From the NCBI GenBank assembly GCA_965215315.1, contig CBDCDB010000008.1:2728001-2792000 (forward strand): a stretch of 64,000 nt of DNA. The letters run 5' to 3'. Origin of the DNA: Truepera sp965215315 (GTDB taxonomy: Bacteria; Deinococcota; Deinococci; Deinococcales; Trueperaceae). Shown in pieces: positions 1 through 8,079 of this stretch. Under the pieces are notes generated by a model, which was given only the letters and a program-made list of their open reading frames with translations, had not been told where the DNA came from and did no database searches. Numbering within the stretch: position 1 is the stretch's first letter; each line of letters begins with the position of its first letter. The position numbers were made by a program, and so were the translations under genes.

Positions 1-741
1 CGTAGCGACCACCGCCGGGTTCATGTGTTTTACGGCGTAGTTGTACGACGTATGACCGATAAGTTGCGGAATCAGCGCCAACAGTAAAATCCACAGGTAA
101 CTTTCTGCGCTGTACCCGGTGTAGCTATATCCCAAAAAAAAGGGGAGGGGCAACAACACGAAGGCGGCAACGCCGTAAGCGACGCCGATATAGGCTTGCA
201 AGCTGAGCCCGCGGTGCTGCGCGGCGCGGCCTAAAAGCAAGTAGGCGGCGGCGGCAACCGCGCCCACGAGCGCCAAGCTGTTGCCCAGAAAAGGTGCGCT
301 GCTCGTTTCACCGACTGCGCCGCCAAACCCGATAAGTGCGCCGCCCAAGACCGCGACCAACATCCCGAGCATCGCGCTAAAGGGCGGAGCCAAACCGAGA
401 AAAAGCCAGCTCGAGAGTGCCACCCACACGGGCGTCGTCGTTCCTAAACTCGTACTTGCAGCAACCGTCGTATAAGAGAGCGAACTAATCCAGGTTGCAA
501 AGTGAAGCCCCAGCAGTATTCCGGCGAAAACAGCGTAGCCCAGGTTCTTGCGGGTCAGCGGGGTTTTACGGAGTGCCTGCACCGTCCAGGGCAACAAGAT
601 AAGGCTCGCTAGCAGCATCCGGTACGCCGCGACGACGACACCAGGCGCGTCGGCGAGGCGGATAAAAATAGCCGAGAGGCTTACCGCGACGAGACCGACA
701 CCCATGACAAGTGTGAGGCGCGAAGGCGAAGGGGCGTCCAT
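1..741 (-). CDS. EamA/DMT-family transporter, partial (3' end cut by window edge)
   Basis: The reverse complement of bases 741 to 1 is open throughout (247 codons) and has no stop before the window edge, so the C-terminus is missing. It begins MDAPSPSRLTLVMG and runs through alternating hydrophobic helices with the drug/metabolite-transporter feel (AAYRMLLASLILLPW near residue 40, then an ALIGFGGA helix and a second EamA repeat from about residue 150). A later helix ends in SYNYAVKHMNPAVVA, a typical EamA tail segment. The family consists of ten-helix inner-membrane permeases exporting metabolites or amino acids, and no substrate can be read from the sequence. No neighbouring gene on this strand gives a functional hint. 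Confidence 0.8.
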   Translation of the reverse strand, partial: MDAPSPSRLTLVMGVGLVAVSLSAIFIRLADAPGVVVAAYRMLLASLILLPWTVQALRKTPLTRKNLGYAVFAGILLGLHFATWISSLSYTTVAASTSLGTTTPVWVALSSWLFLGLAPPFSAMLGMLVAVLGGALIGFGGAVGETSSAPFLGNSLALVGAVAAAAYLLLGRAAQHRGLSLQAYIGVAYGVAAFVLLPLPFFLGYSYTGYSAESYLWILLLALIPQLIGHTSYNYAVKHMNPAVVAT

Positions 742-1004
742 ACCCTAATCGTACCTTGCCGGTTGGTTACAACCCGCTGTTACCGTAAGACCGGCGGCTA
801 AGCGGTGGACTGTTAGGGACGTCCAGAAAGGCACTTTCACGCGCGTCCGATGCGCCTGCGAGTTTTGGCCTCGGCAGAGTCACGGCGTGGTGGCGTGCTG
901 AGTTTGCTCACGCCGCATTATGAAACTACCGAATCCCGTAAAATCGTTGCAAGAAGTTCATATTCGAGAAGCCGAGCTTCGAGCCGCAGAAACGCGCAAA
1001 GCTG

Positions 1005-1397
1005 TCAGCTTGGCTTACCGAGCCTAAAACATAAAATTGCCCAACCGATGAGCTGCAGCACGCCGCCGATCGGGGCAACTGCGCCTAAAATCGATACGCC
1101 GCTCCATACGAGCGCGTAGAGGCTGCCGGAAAAGATCATGCTACCGGCAAAAAGCCACGGCGCAGCCCGCCAAGTTCTTGTGGGCAACGCGCCCAACGCC
1201 AGCAGACCGAGGGCGTGAAACATCTGGTAGCGGACGGCGGTTTGGTAGGTCTCGAGCCTCTCGGGTGTGAGCACGCCGCCAAGCGCGTGTGCGCCGAACG
1301 CGCCCAAAGCGACCCCTAAAAAGGCGAGCAGTGCGCCGAGTTGAGCCGGATTGATACGAGAACGTTCGGCCTTAGCAGTTTGAATCGTCGTTGCCAT
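1005..1397 (-). CDS. DUF423 family small membrane protein
   Basis: About 130 residues with four hydrophobic segments. The FLGVALGAFGAHAL motif near the N-terminus and the YQTAVRYQMFHALGLL stretch are typical of DUF423 (YgdD-like) inner-membrane proteins of unknown function. An upstream in-frame start at 1430 would overlap the preceding ATPase gene by 26 bases. I prefer the ATG at 1397 (MATTIQTAKAE), which leaves 7 bases between the genes and gives the usual family length. It probably reads through from the ABC-ATPase gene just upstream. Function unknown. Confidence 0.75.
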   Translation of the reverse strand: MATTIQTAKAERSRINPAQLGALLAFLGVALGAFGAHALGGVLTPERLETYQTAVRYQMFHALGLLALGALPTRTWRAAPWLFAGSMIFSGSLYALVWSGVSILGAVAPIGGVLQLIGWAILCFRLGKPS

Positions 1398-1404
1398 TTC
1401 CCAA

Positions 1405-2115
1405 TTATAGGGCGACCTCTGCGCGGGCATGGTCAGGGAACTGTTCCCTTTCCAGTGCGCCGTCAGAGAAGGTCAGCACCCGGTCTACCTCGTCCACTAA
1501 GCGCGCGTCGTGCGTCACCAAAATGACGGTGCGGCCCTCCTCGGCAGCCTGCCGGAGCGTAGCGACGACGACCTTACCGCTCTTTGAATCGAGGTTGCCG
1601 GTTGGTTCGTCGGCAAACACCACATCCGGGTCGTTGGCGAGCGCCCGCGCGACGCTGACGCGCTGCCGTTCGCCCCCAGAGAGTTTGTGCGGCAAGTGAT
1701 GGGCGCGTCCTTCCAGACCGAAGCGACTGAGTAACTCGAGCGCTTTCGTTTTACGCTCAGCGGTGCGAACACCCGCTAAACCCATCGGAAAGGCGACGTT
1801 CTGCCACGCGTTTTGCACCGCAATCAGGTTGTATGACTGAAACACAAAGCCGAAACGCCGTAAGCGTAGCTCGGCCCGTTCGTTTTCGGGCAAGGTGCTG
1901 ACTACTGTCTCGCCGAGCCTGACCTCACCGGCAGTCGGCGTGTCGAGCCCGGCGAGCAGGTTCAGCAGCGTCGTTTTACCTGAACCCGACGGCCCCATAA
2001 TCGCGGTGATAGAACCCGCCGGAAAGGTGTAAGAAAATCCGGCGAGCGCCACGACCTCGCCGCCGGGGTCGCGGTAAACTTTGCGTAACTGCCGGGCCTC
2101 GAGTTGTCTATCCAC
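1405..2115 (-). CDS. ABC transporter ATP-binding protein, LolD/MacB type
   Basis: A 236-residue single ABC domain. Walker A is GPSGSGKTT near residue 40, the signature is LSGGERQR near 142, Walker B is DVVFADEPT near 163, and the switch histidine lies in VILVTHDARL. The LolD/MacB/FtsE class powers mechanotransmission-type (type VII) exporters or lipoprotein release rather than substrate translocation through its own channel. Its likely partner is the FtsX/MacB-like permease at 3936-5090, two genes upstream on the same strand, with a DUF2207 gene in between. The 42-base gap to the DUF2207 gene suggests one transcript. Substrate unknown. Confidence 0.9.
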   Translation of the reverse strand: MDRQLEARQLRKVYRDPGGEVVALAGFSYTFPAGSITAIMGPSGSGKTTLLNLLAGLDTPTAGEVRLGETVVSTLPENERAELRLRRFGFVFQSYNLIAVQNAWQNVAFPMGLAGVRTAERKTKALELLSRFGLEGRAHHLPHKLSGGERQRVSVARALANDPDVVFADEPTGNLDSKSGKVVVATLRQAAEEGRTVILVTHDARLVDEVDRVLTFSDGALEREQFPDHARAEVAL

Positions 2116-2157
2116 ACCCGAGTATAACGTTGACGTGCTCCGGAAAGTGTTCCGCTC

Positions 2158-3888
2158 CTAGCGACCGCCTGAGCTACCGCCGCCACCACCTCCGCCCCCG
2201 CCCGCCACCGAGCCGCCCGACGACGCGGACGCTCCCGCTGAACTCAGGGCGCTGCTGAGTGAGCTAAGTGAACTCGTTACGTCACCCAAACTTTGAAACT
2301 GCCCGGCTGAGGTGTGACCGAGCCAGAGCGGAGCGTAGTCCAGTCCGCGTTCACCACGTTCCGGTGCGGCCCGCTTCATGTTTTTGAGAAACTTGTCCGC
2401 CACGCCCAGAGCCGCTGCGTAGCAGTAATACACCTCCCAGAGCCGAAAAAAATCGTCAGGCGCACGTTTCATCTGCGTGTAGTCGGACAGGGTGCGCTTA
2501 AAGCCCCCCCAGCCGAGCGCTTCGGGGGCGACTTCCTCGCGCCACGCCGGAATGCTGACGGGAGCGGCGACGCCGGACAGACCGCAAAGGATAGCCCCAA
2601 CGACAAAGATAATCTGCGCCACGCCGAGTGTCAGAACAGCGCCTAAAACACATCCTCCGGTGGCAAGCAGCGCGAGGGCAAACCATAATCCGGCAGACCT
2701 CTGACTCCGTGGCTCGAGCCTCGTCCCGCCCAGTTCTCTACTAAGCCATAAACCGACACCGTTCCACCAACTGCTCATAAAGCTGCTGAGATGCCGTTCG
2801 GAGTAGCGTTTGAGTTCTCTGAACTCGAGGTAATCCGGGTCGCCCTTGCTACCTTTAGCAGCGCGTTTAAGGTAATCCAGCACCTCGCGCTCGAACGGCA
2901 ACAGCTCGCTGTCGTCTTTGCCCAAAAGCTGCATATTGAACTTGCCTGATTTGGAATCGAACACACCGTAACCGCGCCGCGCCAAATCCATGATGGTTGC
3001 GTGAAAGGCGGAGCTGGAGCTGCCGCCAAAACGCGAGGCGAAGTAAGGAACCGCAGCGGGGGGGCGGTCGGCAGGCGGCTCAAAGGGATACTGCATCGCC
3101 GGTACGTCGGGTTTATATTTGCGCGCAGCCCGCGTAATACCTATCCCTAGACCTGTAATAGAGAGAAGCGCGAGTGCGCCCCACAGCGGATTACGCCGCG
3201 TTTTGTCGAGTTCGGCAATACGCGCTTCGTCGCGTAAGAGGCGCTCGAGCCCCGGTCTCTCCCCCGTGACGCTGAACAGCTCCGGCGGCATCAGGTAACG
3301 GATTTCGACGCCGCGGTCTTCCGGCACACGGTCGTAATGGACGGTGAGCATTTGCCGGTTCTCTGAGAGGTTGACGGTCGGTTGTTCGGTATTGCCGAGG
3401 CGGTGAACATAGGCGTCGTAAGGTGCGCGCATCGGCCCCGGTAGCTGTACGGTCAGGTCGTAACCGCGTACCGGTGGGTGCGTCTCTTCTAAAATCTTCC
3501 AGTACCACTGCACCACGTCGCTGTAGAGGTCGAGTGAGCCTGCTAAACGGTAGCGGTAAAATACCCGCCGTTCACCGGTTCGTTCGTTTTGTTTTACAAC
3601 CAGTTCCGTACCACCTGAGCCGTCCTCGCACGGCTGCTGAAACGCTTCGGCTGCAGGGCCGGGAGAGATCGCGCCGCCTTCTAAAAGCGTAATCTGCTGC
3701 CCTGCTGCGAGGTTGATACAGACGAACGCCTCACCGAAGTCTTCATCGGTCGTCAGGGTGCGCTCGTCGCGGACGATAACCGAGCCGTCAGGCTGAATGT
3801 TGACCTGCTGCACCACGTCACGCCAAGTAAAGTCCTGAGCGCTTGCCAAGCTGATAAGACTCAAAAGCCCTGCAAAAAACCATCTCAT
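2158..3888 (-). CDS. DUF2207 domain membrane protein
   Basis: 576 residues. An N-terminal signal peptide (FFAGLLSLISLASAQ) is followed by an extracytoplasmic beta-rich DUF2207 domain of about 200 residues, whose opening Q-x-DGSVIVRDERT motif is diagnostic. A membrane helix follows near residue 235, then a cytoplasmic region with further paired helices near 405-450. The tail is glycine/serine rich and ends in a run of nine glycines, as in many DUF2207 proteins. The family role is unknown. It lies between the permease and ATPase genes of an ABC exporter and is probably co-transcribed with them (47- and 42-base gaps). It ends with a genuine TAG stop. Confidence 0.85.
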   Translation of the reverse strand: MRWFFAGLLSLISLASAQDFTWRDVVQQVNIQPDGSVIVRDERTLTTDEDFGEAFVCINLAAGQQITLLEGGAISPGPAAEAFQQPCEDGSGGTELVVKQNERTGERRVFYRYRLAGSLDLYSDVVQWYWKILEETHPPVRGYDLTVQLPGPMRAPYDAYVHRLGNTEQPTVNLSENRQMLTVHYDRVPEDRGVEIRYLMPPELFSVTGERPGLERLLRDEARIAELDKTRRNPLWGALALLSITGLGIGITRAARKYKPDVPAMQYPFEPPADRPPAAVPYFASRFGGSSSSAFHATIMDLARRGYGVFDSKSGKFNMQLLGKDDSELLPFEREVLDYLKRAAKGSKGDPDYLEFRELKRYSERHLSSFMSSWWNGVGLWLSRELGGTRLEPRSQRSAGLWFALALLATGGCVLGAVLTLGVAQIIFVVGAILCGLSGVAAPVSIPAWREEVAPEALGWGGFKRTLSDYTQMKRAPDDFFRLWEVYYCYAAALGVADKFLKNMKRAAPERGERGLDYAPLWLGHTSAGQFQSLGDVTSSLSSLSSALSSAGASASSGGSVAGGGGGGGGGSSGGR

Positions 3889-3935
3889 AGGGCTGAGCTT
3901 ACGCGTTTTAGAGCTGAGTTAGCTAGGAAACTGCC

Positions 3936-5090
3936 TCACTCGCGGGACATCGCCACCGCAATCGGAATGCGGGCGGCCCTCGCTGCCGGTAACAGCCCGG
4001 ACAGCACACCCATCAAAAAGGCGATGGCGACAGCAAACACACCGAGTCTCAGGGTCAGCGCAGCAACGTCTAGGCCGATCAAGTTTTCAGCGACGCGGTT
4101 GACGGCGAAGATACCGACCTGACCTAAAAGAACACCGAACACCGCTCCGATCAGGCTGAGCAGGACAGATTCGCTCAAGACCAGACCGAACAAAAACTGT
4201 GGTTTTGCGCCGACTGCCCGGATGACGCCGAACTCGCGGGTACGCTCGAAAACGCTCATCAGAACGGTATTGGCGACCGAAATCGCGCCGACGATAAGGG
4301 CGATCGCGCTGATACCGAGCCTTACGACGTCGCTGATACGAATGCCGCGCTCGAGTACCTTCAGCACCTCACCCTGAGTTTGAAACCCGAGTTTCGGGTA
4401 GGCGTCCGTCAGCGTAGCGGCAATTTCACCGGCCCTCGCGGGTTCTTCTACATCGAGCGCAAAAAAGCTGACGCGGTCACGGATGCCGATTGCCGTTTGC
4501 AATACCGGTAGCGGCACGAGGACGGCGTTGTCAATGAGGCCACCGCCGGAACGCGCGACGCCGACGACCTCGAGGCTGTTCTCCGGATTGAGCCGAAGTG
4601 TATCGCCGACACCGACGCTGTTACGCTCCGCGACCTGCTCACCGATGACCGCGACTTTTGCGTTGCTGTCCCCCTGCGTCAACCCGCGTCCGCGGACGAC
4701 GGCGTAGTCGAAATAGAGACTACCGACGTCTAAACCAGCGGGCAAGCCCTGAAATAAAAACGAACTTCCCGCCGAGAAGCCGCCCCGTGCGTAGAGCAAA
4801 ATCGGAGTAACACGGGAGATGCCGTACTGCTCACCGGCAGCCCGAAGTTCGCCCGCAAAGCGGAGCGGCAACTCGGGCACGGCGGTCAGCGAGGTCGTAT
4901 CAAAGGGGCCGTAACTGACCTGAATGGCGGGGCCGATGCCGCCGATTTCGCGGGTAAAAACCTGCCTTAAACCCTCACCAAGCGATAAAAAGATAACGGT
5001 TGAGGCGACTGCGACCGCGATACCGAGCGCGGTTAAAAACGTTCTCAGGGGGCGCAAACGTAAAGACTGAAGGGCGAGCGACCAAATCAT
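3936..5090 (-). CDS. ABC transporter permease, FtsX/MacB family
   Basis: 384 residues with the MacB topology: one N-terminal helix (LTALGIAVAVASTVIFLSLGEGL), a periplasmic MacB-PCD-like domain of about 220 residues, then three C-terminal helices (AIALIVGAISVANTVLMSVFERTREFG and following). The FERTREFGVIRAVGAKP motif after the second helix is characteristic of the FtsX-like permease domain and contacts the ATPase. It is the first gene of the apparent operon permease, DUF2207, ATPase, DUF423. It likely forms a homodimer with the ATPase encoded at 1405-2115. Cargo unknown. Confidence 0.9.
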   Translation of the reverse strand: MIWSLALQSLRLRPLRTFLTALGIAVAVASTVIFLSLGEGLRQVFTREIGGIGPAIQVSYGPFDTTSLTAVPELPLRFAGELRAAGEQYGISRVTPILLYARGGFSAGSSFLFQGLPAGLDVGSLYFDYAVVRGRGLTQGDSNAKVAVIGEQVAERNSVGVGDTLRLNPENSLEVVGVARSGGGLIDNAVLVPLPVLQTAIGIRDRVSFFALDVEEPARAGEIAATLTDAYPKLGFQTQGEVLKVLERGIRISDVVRLGISAIALIVGAISVANTVLMSVFERTREFGVIRAVGAKPQFLFGLVLSESVLLSLIGAVFGVLLGQVGIFAVNRVAENLIGLDVAALTLRLGVFAVAIAFLMGVLSGLLPAARAARIPIAVAMSRE

Positions 5091-5169
5091 AAAGGGTTCA
5101 CCCCGCTAGTTTAACGACGCCCGGACGCCTCTGTCCTCTTTAGCCTTACGGTTGGGTGCGCCTGTCAGC

Positions 5170-6414
5170 TCAGTACGCTCTACCGAGAACTGCCCCTGAC
5201 GTCCCCAAAGGTTGCGCCGCAGCGTCCCCCTCAGCGACTGAAACGCCGCCCGCGTTACCGCTGAAGATATAGACGGGCGCGTCAAAGCTGTAGGTAGCGC
5301 CGGGTTCGGCGGTTTCGTAAACAAGGCGTTCGCCGCCTCTCGCGCTGCCGCGGTAGACCTCGAGCCAAGCCTTTGACAAGACTGTTACGACGACCTGACC
5401 GGTAGCCTGAGCTGTATTTGTATTCGCAGGAGCAGCTTGTGCCGGAGCTTCTGCCGCAGCCGGGTTCGCCGCCGCTGGAGTTTGTAGCGGGGTCTCTGCT
5501 GGGGTCTCTGCTGAATTTTGTGCCGGGGTTTCTGCGGACGCGGGTTCAGCTCCCGTAACTGTCGGCTCGCTTACGCCTTTAGGGAACAGCGTCACGTTTA
5601 GGCGGCGATCTTGGCTCAGGTCGAGCGTGCGCTCAAAGGTACCGTAGCCGCCGCGCGTAACTTTAATAGTGCGGTTTCCGGCACGTACAGGGGCATCAAC
5701 AATTGGACTCTGAGCGAAACGGTAGCCGTCGATGCTGATTTCTGCACCCGGCGGCGTCGTCTGAAGGGAGAGCAAAATCATCGCGGGGGCTGCTGAGGTT
5801 GTTAGAGCCGGGGTTGCCCCTACTGGTGCGAGGGTCGGTTCAGACACGGATTGCGGCATTTGCAGGGCTCCGGGTCCCGCCGTCGCCGAGTTCAAGGTGC
5901 TGTCGAACACCCGCAAGGCGAACCAGCTAGCTCCGGCAACGAGCAGTAGCGAACCGAGCAGCCGTGCCAAACGCCCAAACCGGGGACGCGCGCCCCAACC
6001 TGCAGCGTCGTGCGAGGGTAGCTCGAGCCTCACGAGGTCGTAGGTCGGCAGGTTGCGCCGCTCCTGCGCGTACAACATCAGGGCGCGGGCCGGGTCGAGA
6101 CCGACTGCGTGTGCGTAGCGCCGGATGAGGCTTTTGCCCTGCGCGTCGCCGGGTATTTCGGCGAGGCGTCCGGCCTCGAGCGCCTCGAGGTGAAAAAACC
6201 GGATATTGGTGATTTCGGCGAGGTCGTCAATCTCCAGACCGCTGCGCCAGCGCGCTTCGCGGAGTGTTTGAACAAGGTGGCTGGGATGTTCGGAGGGCGG
6301 CGCGGCGCGGCGCGGCGCAGCAGGTGATACGGCAGGCGGCGCGGTAGGTGATACGGTTGGCGGCGACGTAGGATCGCCGTGAAAGGTGTACCAGTCGGGA
6401 TGTGAATCTTCCAC
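5170..6414 (-). CDS. RodZ-like protein: HTH, one membrane helix, PEGA, DUF4115-like tail
   Basis: 414 residues. A proline-rich N-terminus is followed by an HTH_25-type domain (LVQTLREARWRSGLEIDDLA, residues about 47-115) and one membrane helix (about 147-168). Next come a PEGA domain (TTPPGAEISIDGY, about 215-282), a low-complexity A/E/T/P/N linker and a DUF4115-like C-terminal domain. RodZ links MreB to the elongasome, and this is the same layout with an added PEGA surface domain. The start is GTG with an AGGAG site about 7 bases upstream. mreB itself lies far away at 50 kb. RodZ-like is solid from architecture; an exact role in shape control is inferred. Confidence 0.8.
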   Translation of the reverse strand: MEDSHPDWYTFHGDPTSPPTVSPTAPPAVSPAAPRRAAPPSEHPSHLVQTLREARWRSGLEIDDLAEITNIRFFHLEALEAGRLAEIPGDAQGKSLIRRYAHAVGLDPARALMLYAQERRNLPTYDLVRLELPSHDAAGWGARPRFGRLARLLGSLLLVAGASWFALRVFDSTLNSATAGPGALQMPQSVSEPTLAPVGATPALTTSAAPAMILLSLQTTPPGAEISIDGYRFAQSPIVDAPVRAGNRTIKVTRGGYGTFERTLDLSQDRRLNVTLFPKGVSEPTVTGAEPASAETPAQNSAETPAETPLQTPAAANPAAAEAPAQAAPANTNTAQATGQVVVTVLSKAWLEVYRGSARGGERLVYETAEPGATYSFDAPVYIFSGNAGGVSVAEGDAAAQPLGTSGAVLGRAY

Positions 6415-6446
6415 AGTGCGCTCCTAAAGGGATGAGCCAGACAGCA

Positions 6447-7358
6447 TCAGGCGAGTTGGGGTTTGGCGGGGCGAACGAGCTCGAGCGCAACTTGCGCGCC
6501 CAAACGGGCGTTTTCTTGCAATAGTCTGAGGTTGACGTCCATCGCCCGTCCGCCGGAGAGCGCCGCAAAACGGGCCAAGAGAAACGGGGTCAGGTCTTTG
6601 CCGCTGAAGTTTTGCGCTTTGGCTTCTCCGAGGGCAGTCTTTAGCCAACCCCCTACTTCTTTGACCTCTAGCCCTTGAGAGACGGGTTTGGCGACCAACA
6701 GCGCACCGGGTAAGCCCAGGGCCCGCGCCGCCTGAAACGTCCCGGCAACTTCACCCGGGCTGTCGCAGCGGGCCGGAACCGGCAACTCGGTTTCAGCGAC
6801 GTGAAACCCGGCAAAGCGGCCTGTACCGTATCCGACGACCGGTACCCCGAGGGTCTCGAGGCGCTCCAAAGTCGCACCTTGGTTCAAAATCGACTTCGCC
6901 CCGGCACACACGACCACGAGCGAGTTTTTTGAAAGTGCCAGTAGGTCGGCGGACTCGTCAAAGGCGTCAAAATGAACGCCGCCGATGCCGCCGGTTGCAA
7001 AAACCTTGATACCGACCTGCGCCGCGAGGTGCAGCGTCGCTGCGACCGTAGTGCCGCCGTCACGCTTTTGGGCGACCAGCGCGGGCAAGTTCCACAGGGA
7101 GGCTTTGCTCGAGTCGGTCTCGGCGAGGTGGCGTAACTCGTCCTCTGAAAGCCCGATCACCACGTCGCCACCGATCAGCCCGACCGTCGCCGGAACTGCG
7201 CCCGCCTCGCGGACGGTGTTTTCTAACGACTGAGCGAGCGCCAGGTTCTGCGGGCGCGGCAGCCCGTGGGTAATGACCGTAGACTCGAGCGCGACGACCG
7301 CGCGGCCTTCGCGTAACGCTTCTTGAACAGTTGGATGGATACGCCTCACGTCTACCAT
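6447..7358 (-). CDS. psuG: pseudouridine-5'-phosphate glycosidase
   Basis: 303 residues matching PsuG throughout: ALESTVITHGLPRPQN at the N-terminus, VGLIGGDVVIGL, FATGGIGGVH, then SPGEVAGTFQAARALGLPGALLVAKPV and SGGRAMDVNLRLLQENARLGAQVA near the end. The enzyme cleaves pseudouridine 5'-phosphate to ribose 5-phosphate and uracil, allowing salvage of pseudouridine from RNA turnover. The kinase partner PsuK is not in the window. The RodZ-like gene starts 32 bases downstream and may be co-transcribed. Confidence 0.95.
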   Translation of the reverse strand: MVDVRRIHPTVQEALREGRAVVALESTVITHGLPRPQNLALAQSLENTVREAGAVPATVGLIGGDVVIGLSEDELRHLAETDSSKASLWNLPALVAQKRDGGTTVAATLHLAAQVGIKVFATGGIGGVHFDAFDESADLLALSKNSLVVVCAGAKSILNQGATLERLETLGVPVVGYGTGRFAGFHVAETELPVPARCDSPGEVAGTFQAARALGLPGALLVAKPVSQGLEVKEVGGWLKTALGEAKAQNFSGKDLTPFLLARFAALSGGRAMDVNLRLLQENARLGAQVALELVRPAKPQLA

Positions 7359-7677
7359 CGTACTGCAACTGTGTACGAAACGTCACAGCCTAAAGTCTTA
7401 GACCTACAGAGGACTAAGAACTAGAACGGGTTTGATCGAGCGTCTTCGTAAATTAAGTATCTGGAGTCTACGCCCGCCTTTACCGCAAGTCAACAGCTGT
7501 TCAAATAAATGCGTTGGGTACTGCAAAATGCTCTAGGTACTATGCCGCGCTTAAAGGGGAGCGTGCAACGTTCAAAGAAATAAGTAAGTCGTCCTGTCCG
7601 GTCATGCTGAGCACAACCGAACGGTAGGTTTACGGCGTTGTTTTGGCAGAGTTCACTACGCTGCCGTAAAATGAACC
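7359..7677. other. intergenic region, psuG to ridA
   Basis: 319 bases between divergent psuG and ridA. It must hold both promoters, but I see no convincing -35/-10 pair. It contains two copies of the over-represented word TTTACGGC/GCCGTAAA near 7628 and 7664. No ORF with coding character and no hairpin. Confidence 0.5.
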
Positions 7678-8067
7678 ATGAGTGGACGACGCTTTATCAC
7701 CGAAGGTGAAGGTTTACCGAGCTGGAGCAACCCCATCAGTCACGCGGTGGTCGTGGGTAAAACCTGTTACGTCAGCGGTCAGCTTTCGGTAGATGAGGGC
7801 GGCAGCTACCGGGCAGATACGGTACTAGGGGAAGCTGAACGTGCGTTCAAAAACTTTTTCGCCGCCCTCCGCGCCGCCGGTTTTACGCCCGAAGAGGTCG
7901 TTTTTGTTGATATTGCCTTCGCTGACCTTTCGGAACTAGGCAACGTCAATACCCTGTTCGCCGACCTTTTCCCCGAAGGGCGGCGGCCTGCTCGCACCAT
8001 CTATCAGGCTGCCGCGTTACCCTTCGGGGGTAAAGTTAAGGTTACGGGCGTTGCTATGAAAGACTGA
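7678..8067 (+). CDS. ridA: RidA family enamine/imine deaminase
   Basis: 129 residues of the YjgF/YER057c/UK114 fold: SHAVVVGKTCYVSGQL, then AFKNFFAALRAAGFTPEEVVFVDIAFADLSELGNVNTLFADLFP, the conserved RRPARTIYQAAALPFGGKVKV segment with the substrate-binding arginine, and a V-x-G-V-A-M tail. RidA proteins hydrolyse reactive enamine/imine intermediates released by PLP enzymes, protecting other PLP enzymes. It is a single gene with convergent hflX downstream, 12 bases away. Confidence 0.9.
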   Translation: MSGRRFITEGEGLPSWSNPISHAVVVGKTCYVSGQLSVDEGGSYRADTVLGEAERAFKNFFAALRAAGFTPEEVVFVDIAFADLSELGNVNTLFADLFPEGRRPARTIYQAAALPFGGKVKVTGVAMKD

Positions 8068-8079
8068 ACCCAAACGTTT

